A stretch of DNA of 64,000 nt from Pseudo-nitzschia pungens. Its lineage: Eukaryota > Bacillariophyta > Bacillariophyceae > Bacillariales > Bacillariaceae. Numbering within the stretch: the first letter of the stretch is position 1; every line of letters begins with the position of its first letter. Below, piece by piece: positions 30,396 to 40,619 of this stretch. Below the pieces are notes generated by a model that made no database searches, was not told the DNA's origin, and saw only the letters and a list, made by a program, of their open reading frames with translations. The DNA is taken from positions 5,386,501 through 5,450,500 of the forward strand of contig CM074760.1 in NCBI GenBank assembly GCA_037355855.1. Reading direction: 5' to 3'. Position numbers and translations under genes: made by a program.

Positions 30396-33158
30396 CTAGT
30401 TGTCGTCTGATTCATTGCCTGATTCGGCTTTTTCTGAGCCTTTGTCCGATCCATCGTTGTCCGATCCATCGTTGTCCGATCCATCGTTGTCCGATCCATT
30501 GTTGTCTGATTCTTCGTTTTCAGATTGATTATCGAGATCGGACTTGGTTGGTTTGATATTTGTAGTATCAAAGTCGTCACCACCATCAATGAGCCCTTGC
30601 TGATGATCGGTGAGGTCACCGAACATCATGTCGTTCAGTTTTCGGTAGTTAACGCGCGTTCTTTTCCGCTTTCCAACGATGATGTTTGCCTCGTCAAAGT
30701 CTGCTCCATTGTCGAGCATCTTGGAGTCTTCGCCTTCTTCTTTTTTCACCAGTCGTCGGCTTCTCCGGATCTTGGCTTCGTTTTCGTCGTCGCTGTCTTC
30801 ATTGTCCGATTGTTCCTCGTCAGAGAGAGCAGCGAGCTCCGCCTTACCTACTCTGAGGTCGACGCCATCCATCTCCTGCAGCGTTGCTTGGCTAGAGCAT
30901 ACGGAATCTTCCTCCATTGATTCATCCTCGCGTTCTTGGCGCCTTCGCTCTTGGAAAGAGTCCTCGTCGAAGAGAGAGTAGTCGTTCTCGTCCTCTGAAT
31001 CACTCCCAATCGGCATTTGTACTTTGCTTTTGTTGATATCTTCGCCGAGGAACATAGCAAGAAGACGTTGGGTATCTTCGTTTCGTTTCCCTTTCAAATA
31101 TTTCGTTGCTGTCTCGAATTCCCATCGCGAGTCCGGAAAGACATCGTGTACATCCTCCCACGAGCCCGACGAAGCGTTGTCATCATCCCCATCATCGCCG
31201 ACACAAAACTCGTGGATTTCACCCATCAGTTCCGCTACATTGGAGCAAATCGGACAAAACCAATCTTCGTCTTCGTTCTCAATGTCTTCTGGTTTGACTG
31301 CAGGATAAACGCATTTCATGTGATAGGCACGATGACAATCTTTGCCGTCACAGAGAATAACGTCATTCTCGTCGGTCGCATCACCAATCATACAAATGGA
31401 ACACTGCAAGTCATCCAATGTGATACCAGAATCGTCGTCACTGTGGCCGTGCTTTTTGCCAACATCTTCTTTCTGCTTGTCTTTGCGTGCATTCTTTTTC
31501 TCTCCTCGCTTCGATTGGTTTTGGGATTTCGATGATTTGGCAACGGTTTCTGCACCACTATTTTTCGATTTGCCCCGACGTTTGGTCGTGGAACCATTCA
31601 GAACGATTTCGTTTGGAACCATTTCGGTGGCCTTTTTGTTACCCCGTTTGCCTGCGCCGCAACCAGGTTCTTCCGCTGTTTCCTTCTTTCGCTCTCTGGT
31701 GCGGGGTACGATGCGTCTTCCGTCCTTGCAGATGTCGGAACCGTACGGAAAGACATGGCTTGCGTGTTGTGGATTTTCATCGCACCAGGCGTAAAGACTT
31801 TGGAAATCGATCGATTCCGTATTGGTCCTCAACGATTCGAGTGACAAGAGCGCCTCCCGAATTTTGAATTTTGCTCCCGTCAGCTTGCAAAGAGTTTGTG
31901 CCAATTCTTGAGAGGATTTCGTTCCCGTCTTTGCGCTGCTCTCCAGAAAGTGTTGTCGATTCCGTTTTGTCGAGGTCATGGTTGCCAGCGTGGTTTTTGC
32001 CATTCGGATGTTCGAGGCCTGCGATTTCAAGAAAGTCTTCATTTGCTTGAATTGCCGGTCCCACATTCGGGCTTTCGCCGCACCGGATACCAATTCGAGT
32101 TCCTTTTCCAGCGAAAGAATTTCTGCAGTCTTCGGGGATTCATTCGGTGTCGACTGAAAGAGTTGATCGGTGACGGTGCGCTCCATGAATTTCTCTGGAA
32201 TGGTGGGTGGTTGGTTTGATGCGGATTTGATCGAACCCTTACGTTCCCGTTTTTTGGACGGTCGTTTCTGTTTCGGTTGTTGTTGGATAGTGCATATCAA
32301 ACAATGGAATTCGCCTCGGGGTATAACAAGAATGGGTACAAAGTGGCATTTCTGGTGATACAGCCGGTTGCATGTGTCGCAATAGACCAGTGTGTTGTTT
32401 CGATCGTACAATTGCTCGCTATCCATATACGGGTCATCCAAACCAAAATAGTAGTCCTCGTCTTCTTCCAATTCCAGTTTGCGATCCTTGGGGAAGAACA
32501 GGGCACGGTCACTGCAATCCACTCCGCAGTGACACAAACAGCAAGCGGCCTCCTCCTCCTCCTCTTCGCTTTCACTGCCATCGGTTGAAGCCTCGTTCGC
32601 CTTTTTCACTTTTTCTTTTTCTTCTTGCTTTTTCGTTCCTCGTTTTGCTCGGGTTTTGTTCGATTCTTTGTCGTTGTTGTCGGCCAGGGTTTTGTTCGAT
32701 TCTTTGTCGGTGGATTTGTTCAAAGTTTTCTTCGCGTCGGCTTTCGATTTCTTCGCCGTGGTTGCGCGAGCGGGGTTGTCGTTTGTCTCGTTCGAGCTCG
32801 TCTTCTTTGTTGCCTTTGCCTTTGCTGTTTTGTTGTTTTTGTTTTTGTGTCTTTCCGTGGCCGTCCCCTGGGCCGGGTTCCAGTGGTTTTGGATGCTTTC
32901 CCCCCATCGCAGTCCTTCGCTTTCGATTGTTTCTTTTGTTTCAGGGCTATGATCGGAGTGGAAGAGAGACAAGAAGAGTCCCCACTCCCGATACTGGCAC
33001 CATCCATCCCGACGATCGTTGGATGTCAAATCGTGGGAAGAACAGCACTGCGATTCAACTGAATTGAATTGGATTCGATTCGAGTCAACGAAAAGCTTCA
33101 AAGCGAGTCCGACCATCCACCGTGAGGAATTCCGGACGATAGAATTCAATGACACCAT
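30396..33158 (-). CDS. Double PHD-finger nuclear protein
   Basis: A 920-codon frame from the ATG at 33158 to the stop at 30396. The N-terminal ~120 residues look non-coding in this frame. The ATG at 33007 in the next frame opens a more natural start containing an AT-hook-like GTRPRGRPRKD. Then come Lys/Ala-rich and acidic stretches and a first PHD-type zinc cluster (CCLCHCGVDC, then VYCDTCNRLYHQKC and FHCLIC). A basic linker follows, then a second canonical PHD finger (CSICMIGDA, CDGKDCHRAYHMKC, WFCPICS). An acidic Asp/Glu/Asn-rich tail with DNDGSDNDGSD repeats ends the protein. PHD fingers read histone H3 tails, so a chromatin role is likely. No catalytic domain is visible. The exact N-terminus is uncertain. 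Confidence 0.8.
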   Translation of the reverse strand: MVSLNSIVRNSSRWMVGLALKLFVDSNRIQFNSVESQCCSSHDLTSNDRRDGWCQYREWGLFLSLFHSDHSPETKETIESEGLRWGESIQNHWNPAQGTATERHKNKNNKTAKAKATKKTSSNETNDNPARATTAKKSKADAKKTLNKSTDKESNKTLADNNDKESNKTRAKRGTKKQEEKEKVKKANEASTDGSESEEEEEEAACCLCHCGVDCSDRALFFPKDRKLELEEDEDYYFGLDDPYMDSEQLYDRNNTLVYCDTCNRLYHQKCHFVPILVIPRGEFHCLICTIQQQPKQKRPSKKRERKGSIKSASNQPPTIPEKFMERTVTDQLFQSTPNESPKTAEILSLEKELELVSGAAKARMWDRQFKQMKTFLKSQASNIRMAKTTLATMTSTKRNRQHFLESSAKTGTKSSQELAQTLCKLTGAKFKIREALLSLESLRTNTESIDFQSLYAWCDENPQHASHVFPYGSDICKDGRRIVPRTRERKKETAEEPGCGAGKRGNKKATEMVPNEIVLNGSTTKRRGKSKNSGAETVAKSSKSQNQSKRGEKKNARKDKQKEDVGKKHGHSDDDSGITLDDLQCSICMIGDATDENDVILCDGKDCHRAYHMKCVYPAVKPEDIENEDEDWFCPICSNVAELMGEIHEFCVGDDGDDDNASSGSWEDVHDVFPDSRWEFETATKYLKGKRNEDTQRLLAMFLGEDINKSKVQMPIGSDSEDENDYSLFDEDSFQERRRQEREDESMEEDSVCSSQATLQEMDGVDLRVGKAELAALSDEEQSDNEDSDDENEAKIRRSRRLVKKEEGEDSKMLDNGADFDEANIIVGKRKRTRVNYRKLNDMMFGDLTDHQQGLIDGGDDFDTTNIKPTKSDLDNQSENEESDNNGSDNDGSDNDGSDNDGSDKGSEKAESGNESDDN

Positions 33159-34110
33159 TTCGCAAGCAATTCCAACGCACTTACCGCTCGCTGCCCGACC
33201 CGCTGTCGTTTCAAATCAATCAATCAATCAATCACTCAATCAGTTCGAATTGGATCCGAAGGAGGCGACAGCAATCGCCGCAGCCGTCCTAACCAAGTCG
33301 ACGCTTCCCGGCAGTAATGGACAAAGGAGATCGGGCGCGCCGTTCGTTCTTTGTCTCCATGTACACAGCACACGCACGGTTTTTGTCTCGACCACCTACG
33401 AAATCGGTTGTCACTCGGCGTCGTCTCGCTGATTTCAAAAGGTGAGTGAGTGAACGAAGTTGTGAGTTTGCACGGCCCAGTCCGTGACGCCGTTTTGCTT
33501 CTCGCGATTGGCTATTGGCTCGCGTCATTTGGATTAGGGTTTTCCCGGTTGGGGAAAGAAGATGATGACAAAAATCATGCCGATGGCGGGTCCCGTAAAG
33601 TCCACTCCGTGCGATGACCGCAGGCGAAAACAGTATCACCCAACAAAAAAATATTTTCTCCCCGTAAGATTACCGTATGTTTGTTGGTTCTGCGCAGTCT
33701 TTTCCCTTGCCCTCCTCTTTTCAACACTCACTCACCCCCTTCCATTCACGGGCACTTTTGCTTCGCGGACAGACTGACTGACTCGTGACTGCCAGATTGC
33801 AGATTACATTACGTATCCCAATCTCGTGAGGTTCTTTTTGAGACACGAATGTTGATCCCGCTTCACTCAGTGGTTAGATTTTTTTTGGCGCGTTTTACAA
33901 AAACTTTCAGGAATTGTTGTGCTGAAGTGGCTTTGACATGGCAATAGCTACTGAGCAGGTAGAAAATCAATCGACACAAACCTAATTACCGTACCGAAAA
34001 TCATTCCGCATAGGGGCAGCAAGGAGCAAATCCATCGAAGAATCCGAACAAATCCTTGGAATCGATTGATTCCGCTCTGCGAATCGGTTCTCCAAGACCT
34101 CAGCAACAAC
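33159..34110. other. Divergent promoter region
   Basis: The spacer between the PHD and ESCO loci. It contains an AATC microsatellite at about 33215-33240 and GTAAGATTAC at 33664. No gene is supported. Confidence 0.5.
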
Positions 34111-35579
34111 ATGGCAGGTTGTTCCACGAAACGGAAACGAGGCGACCGTAGTCCCACCACAACCGCGACGGAATTCGCTGCCGATCCGAACCACCCCACC
34201 GCGGCCCGGATCGGCTGCGACAGTCCGACCGACGGAGACGCAGACGGAGCTTCTTCGAAAATCTGCTCGATTCGAGACGGGAGCGAACCGAACAGGCGAC
34301 AGAGCTCTCTCTTGTCATTCTTTGCAAAGGCGAAACGGACGAAAACCAAGCAATCCAAACCGAGGCTCGATCGCCGCAAAGGCGACTCCATCCGCGCCGG
34401 AACATCGGACGATCCATCCGGCGAGTCGTTTCCATCATCATCATCATCATCATCACCACCACCACCACCCTTGTCGAGAAAGACACACTTGTTTTTCGGT
34501 CCCCCTCACAAGCCAGGCACGAAAACCGTGCCGAGGGAACAAATGCCTCCAATGCCTTCGTCGGAGTCCGCGTCTTCGTCCAAGCCGAAAACAAAAACAA
34601 AATCCCTCACGCAGGTCTACATCGATTGCGGCCAGTCGAGGTTTGGACAGATTCTTTGCAAAAAATGCGGGATGCTCTACGTTCCCGGCATTCCATGAGG
34701 ACGAACTCCAGCACAAGCAGCTGTGCCAGGCTTACACTCTGGGGATTCCGTGCTTCCGTGGCACCGTCAAGAGCGGAAAACGACTGCCGGACGACGCGGC
34801 GGCCAAGCCCAGGGACAAAGAGGGAAGGAGCAATGGCCGGGGCATCCGTTGTCATGTGGAAACCCGGTTTCCCGAGTCGCAATCGAAGCAGGTCGAAACA
34901 GGCATGCCAACCCATCCACCACCACCAAAGAACCAAACCGCTGCACCTACGAGTATGACAACCTTAGTGACAACCTGCCATCCCAATGGCCGTTGCTGGC
35001 TCGAATTGTGTCCAAAGACTTGGGAACCAACGAAGATACCACCCTGAATCATCCTCTCGAGCCACACGGTCTTCTTGTGCATTGGCAGCAGCAGCAGCAG
35101 CGGCAGCGGCACCTCCACAACCTCCACCACCACTCGCGCCGGCGGTGCAAGGCGATCGGCGTCCGCCGGTCGATCCCGCATCCTTGGAGTGGCCACGGTC
35201 CAGGTTTTGGGGCGGGGGGTGCCCGCGTACGAAATGATCAGTCCCCACGAGCGATCCCTCGAGCCGATCGCCCGGATCCCCGCGCTGGGCATCGGCCTGT
35301 TGTGGACCCATCCCTCGGAGCGGCACCGGGGGATCGCCACCCGGTTGGTCGACGCGGCGCGGGGGCACGCCGTCTTCGGACTGGAGGTGGAACGAACCCG
35401 CGTGGCCTTTTCGAGCCCCACCCGAGCGGGCTACGGGTTTGCGCTGCGCTACGGCCTTCTCGGCGGCGGCGGACGACGATAGCGACGACCCGGGAGCCAC
35501 GGTCCATTCGGAACGCCAATCGGAGGTGGCTCCGTGTCGAACGCGGAGGGGCCCACTCGTGTACGAAATGGATTTGTGA
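34111..35579 (+). pseudogene. ECO1: Eco1/ESCO-type cohesin acetyltransferase locus with several frame breaks
   Basis: ECO1/ESCO acetylates cohesin Smc3 to establish sister-chromatid cohesion. From the ATG at 34111 a basic, disordered N-terminus leads to the family zinc finger QVYIDCGQSRFG..CKKCGMLYVPGIP. There the frame hits TGA (34696-34698). One base later it continues as EDELQHKQLC, completing the finger. ESCO-like segments then follow in alternating frames: WPLLARIVSKDLG (~34990-35040), TVFLCIG, then GIGLLWTHPSERHRGIATRL and FSSPTRAGYGFALRYG (35280-35460), the acetyl-CoA-binding and C-terminal core. A final PLVYEMDL ends at 35579 in the third frame. At least one break cannot be a GT-AG intron. 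It is a decaying gene, or a real gene with several base errors in this sequence. Confidence 0.65.
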
Positions 35580-35972
35580 TCCGGAGAACGAGAACGTTGT
35601 TAACGAAATCTAGCTAGAACGACAACTTGGTCACTTGTTCGTTTGTTTGTGTAGATTAGGAATTAAAATTATTCCTTCAAAATCTCCTTGCCCACTAGTA
35701 TTTTCGATCCATTCGGTGTCACCCACTAATATTCCGAAATTCCAAGATTATGTGCATGTCAATATTATGTGAATGTCATTCGTTCCCATTGCGACTGGAA
35801 CTGGCTCAGCCTTTGGCGAGGCATGAGCCGTCGACCTTTACTTCCGTGTCGTTTGATTTTCGGTAACCTGGTCGGCAGTGGTCGTTTCGTTCTTTATCGT
35901 TCCCGCTCTCTACATGGCTCCATTGGAAGGGCCATCCTCTGTCTTGTCGCCAACATTTCCGGTAGTCATCGG
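35580..35972. other. Convergent spacer
   Basis: 3' flanks of the ESCO and HSF genes. Nothing else was recognised. Confidence 0.5.
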
Positions 35973-37424
35973 CTATTTTGCACTCCCCTTTGTAATATCC
36001 CCTGGTTTTCCCTCATCATCTCCTGACAAAACTGAAATATCATCTTCTAAATTCGAATCACCACTCTTGGTGGTTACTTTTGCTATCTTTCCTTTTGACT
36101 CCTCCTTGCTTATCAATTTAACGGCGACGCGACGCATTTGTCGACAAAGTTCGGGTCGATCTTTTACGAACAGCTCGTGGTAATAACCGCCCCTGGCCGG
36201 TCCCGTATTTATGAGTTCAAAGCCATAAAGATTGAGTTGCCGTTTGAAGGACGACAAACGAGATTGGCGAAAGTAGAGGGGGACAATCTCCTTGAAAAAG
36301 ATATCGGCCTTGTGGATTGCAAAGGCTCTGCCATTCGCCACAAAGGAGATAACGTCGGCGCGGCCAGCAGCTTCCACTTCCAGCAAGAGTCGGTGGAGTT
36401 TTTCTGGAAAGGGTTCGATGACACCTCCTCTCATCCGACGGCTTGCATCGCTTGAAAACAGAGAACCAACGGACGAAAGCCCGAAATTTTTGGAGCCGGG
36501 GGTGCCAACGATGCCAGGCACCGACGACTTGCCAGCACCAACACCGACCTTGCCACCCACAGCTCCGGCCATGTTTGCAAACGGAAGGTTCCCGAGTGCC
36601 CCGATGCCATTTTGCTGCAGATTTTTATTCATCATCAACTGCTTCAAGAGAAGATTCTGGTGCATGCTTGCCTGGCCTTGTGCAGAAAGATTGCCGGCTC
36701 CACCGAACTGAGCTTTTTGGCCGACGAAGGACTGGTTCTGGTTTTGTTGCGCCGCCATCAGCGCAAGATTAATGTTTTGGGAATTCAGGTTTTTCATTCC
36801 AGATGCTGCTTGGATTTGGTGCTGTTGCTGTTGTTGTTGTTGTTGTTGAAGTTTCATCTGCATTTGCATCTGCATCTGCATCTTCAGTTGCAGCTGCATT
36901 TGTTGTTGCTGCTGCTGCTGCTGTTGTTGTTGTTGTATTTGCATTTGTTGCTGGAGTTGTTGTTGCATTTGCTGTTGTTGAAGTTGTTGTTGGAGTTTCA
37001 CAAAGTCAGTCATGTTTAAACCATTTGAATTCACCACTCCATTCGAATTCTTCATCATATTGTTCGTTTGTGCTGATTGCTGCACATTGAAATTCCCACG
37101 TCCATTCCCGTTTCGATTTGCATTCTGGAGTGCCATGGTCGTCATCAATTCATTCATGTTGTTCCCTGCATTGATGTTGTTCAATTTATAAGTCCCTGCT
37201 TGGAAGTTGCCCAGGTTGTTGCTGTTGTTGTTAGCGTTCCCCACGATCCCTGCTAGACCCCCTTTAGTGCCAAAAGGGCCAACAAGAGAACCGCCATCTT
37301 GAGAAAATAAGTTAGCCGACATTGTGTTTGTGTTTGTGTTACTGCTGTTGGTGATCACATTAAGATCACCAGGAACTCCGCTTGTGGTGGTCGACAGCGC
37401 TGTTCGCGGTGTATTTTGATTCAT
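35973..37424 (-). CDS. Heat-shock-factor-type transcription factor
   Basis: A 483-residue single exon from the ATG at 37424. Residues 1-340 are Asn-rich and then Gln/Met-rich (long poly-Gln around 36820-36990), probably a transactivation or condensate-forming region. Residues ~340-440 form an HSF-type winged helix: EPFPEKLHRLLLEVE, then FKEIVPLYFRQSRLSSFKRQ (recognition helix) and LNLYGFELINTG, then GGYYHELFVKDRPEL (wing). A basic and acidic tail of ~45 residues follows. No clear HR-A/B trimerisation coiled coil is visible after the domain. HSF genes are greatly expanded in diatoms. The DNA-binding domain lies near the C-terminus rather than at the N-terminus. Confidence 0.9.
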   Translation of the reverse strand: MNQNTPRTALSTTTSGVPGDLNVITNSSNTNTNTMSANLFSQDGGSLVGPFGTKGGLAGIVGNANNNSNNLGNFQAGTYKLNNINAGNNMNELMTTMALQNANRNGNGRGNFNVQQSAQTNNMMKNSNGVVNSNGLNMTDFVKLQQQLQQQQMQQQLQQQMQIQQQQQQQQQQQQMQLQLKMQMQMQMQMKLQQQQQQQQQHQIQAASGMKNLNSQNINLALMAAQQNQNQSFVGQKAQFGGAGNLSAQGQASMHQNLLLKQLMMNKNLQQNGIGALGNLPFANMAGAVGGKVGVGAGKSSVPGIVGTPGSKNFGLSSVGSLFSSDASRRMRGGVIEPFPEKLHRLLLEVEAAGRADVISFVANGRAFAIHKADIFFKEIVPLYFRQSRLSSFKRQLNLYGFELINTGPARGGYYHELFVKDRPELCRQMRRVAVKLISKEESKGKIAKVTTKSGDSNLEDDISVLSGDDEGKPGDITKGSAK

Positions 37425-38345
37425 TGCTCGGGAATTGTCCACCACAACGAACGAAACGGACTCTTGTTTCGAATTATTTCCACCTTTAGTTGATTTGATT
37501 GTCCTAATTTACCGTACCGTAAGTCTTACTTGAACCATGTGAGTTAGAAAACGAATTTGCGATCACGATTGTAGTCCAAAAAATAATTTTCCCCAGTTCC
37601 TCATGTATGGCAACATAGGAATAAGAATATCTATCGACGAAGAATGATAAGTCTCTAACTGTTGCGACTACTCGTACGTAAGATTACGGTATTCATCACA
37701 AGATAATTTGACGTCCGTGTAACATTCAACATGTTACGTAATTACCGGTAAAACTCAGGGTTCCAATCCGTTTACTACAGAATTCCTATCAGCTGTCCCC
37801 GGGTTTCAGTAGAAATGAGTAGTCGGGGACGTAGAACCCGGGGACAGCTGATAAGAACTTTGTAGTAGGACAAAGGAATTCCCCAATGAAGCGTCGAAAA
37901 CAAACTGAAGAACCAAAAATTTCTGATTAGAAATTCCAAAAATAGATTATAGCCCTTCCATTAATACTTGAAGTATTCTCGCCAACAGCAAGTGCCTTTA
38001 AACCGTATTGATATAATTTGCGAAGAGTTAATAACTCAGTGATTCTTCATGATCGCGGGGAATGCTTACTCAATAGAACAGAATTACATTCTTCTTGCAA
38101 TTCCTGTTGAGGTATATAAATACAAGAATTCATGTATTCTGACAAAAATGACCAAGTAAGGTTCTTATTTAAGTAAATAGAAAAACATAGAACGATCAAT
38201 CTTTAAAAGCACTCGTACTCGTACCAACTTATTATTCTTGTCATTGCAACATGTGTTTTAAGCGTAAACATCTTAGGTCTTGTCAAGCCTGCACGTATAA
38301 TATTCTTGAGAACCGAGACTACTCTTACTGAACAGTGCGAACGGG
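37425..38345. other. Intergenic, with a small foldback element
   Basis: The 5' flank of the HSF gene, with GTAAGATTAC at 37678 and the short inverted repeat listed separately at 37773-37867. The rest is AT-rich and unassigned. Confidence 0.5.
37773..37867. repeat. Short foldback element (33-bp inverted arms)
   Basis: Arm 37773-37805 and arm 37835-37867 are inverted copies with only a few mismatches. The inner 20 bases, ATCAGCTGTCCCCGGGTT-type, are perfect. The ~29-bp loop is unpaired. It resembles a solo hairpin MITE; no clear target duplication was seen. Confidence 0.6.
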
Positions 38346-38353
38346 GTAAGAGT

Positions 38354-39162
38354 CAGGGGTGATAATAGAAAGGGGTGCGCTACTGCGCGAAGGAAAAAAT
38401 TACCTATGCGTGGGACAAATAACAAAACCTGTACCTGAGAATTTTTTCATTTTTGTTTTTAACTAACAAACACTAGTTAAAATACCTTAACTTCAGATAG
38501 CAATAACTCAGTCAAAAATCAATTCTAATCTTTATTTCAAATACCTGCATTATAGTTTAAACTGTTTTAAACAAGAATATTCAATAAAAATGAGGTTTTG
38601 AACGAGTATAAGGTCATCTATTACTGATACAAGATTGTAGGCCATTTTTTTCTTCAGACGTGCTACAAATTGTCAGTCATACACCCGACTTCTCCAGTCA
38701 TGCACCGAAATTTGCCAGTCATGCACCGAAATTTGCCAGTCATGCACCGAAATTCGCCAGTCATGCACCCAAAAAGGCCGTAAATCAATCATATGTTTCA
38801 TACCTAAGACAGGTATCTTTTGCGAAAAAAGCCAAAAAAAGGCCTACAACCTTGTATCAGTAATAGATGACCTTATACTCGTTCAAAACCTCATTTTTAT
38901 TGAATATTCTTGTTTAAAACAGTTTAAACTATAATGCAGGTATTTGAAATAAAGATTAGAATTGATTTTTGACTGAGTTATTGCTATCTGAAGTTAAGGT
39001 ATTTTAACTAGTGTTTGTTAGTTAAAAACAAAAATGAAAAAAATTCTCAGGTACAGGTTTTGTTATTTGTCCCACGCATAGGTAATTTTTTTTTTCAGAT
39101 TTGAATGGAGTTTTTGTACGAGTGCGCGGATCGTGGCGCACCCCTCTCTATTATGACCCCTG
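38354..39162. mobile_element. hAT-like non-autonomous foldback MITE (809 bp)
   Basis: Both ends carry inverted termini: CAGGGGTGATAATAGAAAGG at the left, and at the right the complement of CAGGGGTCATAATAGAGAGG. The element is flanked by an exact 8-bp duplication, GTAAGAGT, at 38346-38353 and 39163-39170. An 8-bp duplication with a CAGGG-type terminus is characteristic of hAT elements. Inside, two ~250-bp arms (about 38390-38643 and 38841-39095) are near-perfect inverted copies. The central loop holds four or five 21-bp tandem units beginning CCAGTCATGCACC. No transposase is present, so mobility would depend on an element elsewhere. Confidence 0.85.
38690..38772. repeat. 21-bp tandem repeat in the MITE loop
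   Basis: Units of CCAGTCATGCACCGAAATTT plus one base are repeated about four times with few changes, in the unpaired centre of the foldback element. The in-frame peptide SHAPKFA repeats are a by-product, not evidence of a gene. Confidence 0.85.
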
Positions 39163-39640
39163 GTAAGAGTAACCTGTAATTTACGGTAACTACATTTCAA
39201 AAGCAGTGACAAACATAGATTATTACCATACGTACGTAATTACTCGTAAACGTACTCGCAACGAGGTAATCTTACTCGCAACGATAATCTTACCGTTTTT
39301 CTATCATACGGTAAGGTACGGTACCAACATCAAAGAGGCAGAACGGACGATGGAAACACTCAGAAAAGGTTCTTTTTACGACGTAAGGTAAGGCTTACGC
39401 TCCCTACTCGTACGCACAAGTAGTAGTAATATTATTATTTCACCTCGGAAACGCGTTCAATTGTTTGATTGAGACTGCTTTTTGATGAGAGTCAGTCAGG
39501 ATCGAATTATCATCAATCCAATTTTAATCCAATTCAAAAAAAATAGCAACTAAGGTTTACTCGTTCGTTCGTACGTACGAATAGTGAGTCTGCGGGAATT
39601 TATCATTTTTCACGAAAGTAGTAAAAATATTGGGGAACCA
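39163..39640. other. Intergenic between mobile elements
   Basis: No gene. GTAATCTTAC lies at 39266 and several GTAC palindromes are nearby. Confidence 0.5.
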
Positions 39641-40262
39641 AAATAAACGACTTGCTCTTAAAAAAATTACTATTCCTCCCCCATTCACATATCGCTACGT
39701 TTCTCCCTAAAAATGAAAAACTCCTGCAGCTGAGGGAAAAAAACCAAAAAATTGGTAGCTGCGGGATTTTTTTTTTTTCCTCAGCTGAAGGAAAGTTTTT
39801 TGCTTCTGCGGGAGCGTTTTTTGCTTCTACAGGAGCATTACACTCGATCTGTACTACCAGATCGATCCCCTTGCCTCTAGTATTTTAATTCTACCTAATT
39901 CAGTGTAGGATCTACTCGTCTTCTTTTTTTTGACACCAACACACCTCTGCTTCTCATTCTAATGGGACCATGGTGGTTGCCCAAATCCTGTTGCAACAGC
40001 TCCTTTGAACCCAATTTTCTTGTCCAGAGTAACAACCCTTGCTTCATTCTGAGGTCTAGGGCCTTTTTTTCTGGAAAATTGACCTTGGAGAGTGATTTTT
40101 CGAACTGCTTCTGATTTTGCCAACAACGATTGCTTGTTGCTTGTCGCATCTTCACCTCCAGAGGATTGCTTGTTGTCACGTAACCTCCACCAGAAGATTG
40201 TCGCATCTCCACCACCACCAGTAGATTGTCGATTGTCGCGTCAGCATCCCCACCATTGTCAA
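39640..40262. repeat. Degenerate repeat fragments, part inverted relative to 41500-41980
   Basis: Bases ~39,650-39,860 (CTGCGGGA and TTTTTTGCTTCTGCGGGAGC strings) recur in direct orientation at ~42,150-42,330. Bases 39,895-40,262, read on the minus strand, recur on the plus strand at ~41,500-41,950. They share a decayed coding-like stretch with WTRKLGSKELLQQDLGNHHG in both copies. This suggests a degraded retroelement or composite repeat. No intact open frame of a known mobile-element protein was found. Confidence 0.5.
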
Positions 40263-40276
40263 TTGTATATTGACGC

Positions 40277-40619
40277 TGTGACATGTTGACGTAGGTACCC
40301 TACGAGAGGCTCTAAATGATTATTGAATCCCGCGTGTGCTCCAATACACAAGAATATATATATAATATTCATGTACATATACTGAATATTATTCAAATAT
40401 CAAGATAAACAAAGATTCCCATGAATCAACGATTATTGATATTATGCCCGACAAACAATTATATCATTGTTTGATCATTCATTCCATACTCAAGAAATCT
40501 TTCCCATCTCGTAAAGTATTCAACCATTCTCTTCTGTAACACAATTCATTAACCTTTCATCTTTAAAATACCTCTATTGTGTACCACTCCACCATCTAAT
40601 TCTACCCTAGAGTGTTACA
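40277..40619. repeat. LTR-like repeat, copy A
   Basis: A 343-bp unit beginning TGTGACATG and ending TGTTACA, the inverted TG..CA ends usual for Copia-type LTRs. Flanking pentamers GACGC and GTCGC differ by one base. Most of it recurs at 42465-42706 plus 43246-43330. No primer-binding site or polyprotein is recognisable next to it. Confidence 0.5.

Noticed and set aside
38690..38772. Possible CRISPR-like array
   Set aside because: Units are directly abutting tandem copies with no unique spacers, in a eukaryotic mobile element.
38660..38863. Small frame encoding SHAPKFA repeats
   Set aside because: It lies wholly in the 21-bp tandem array of the MITE loop; the peptide periodicity is a by-product of the DNA repeat.
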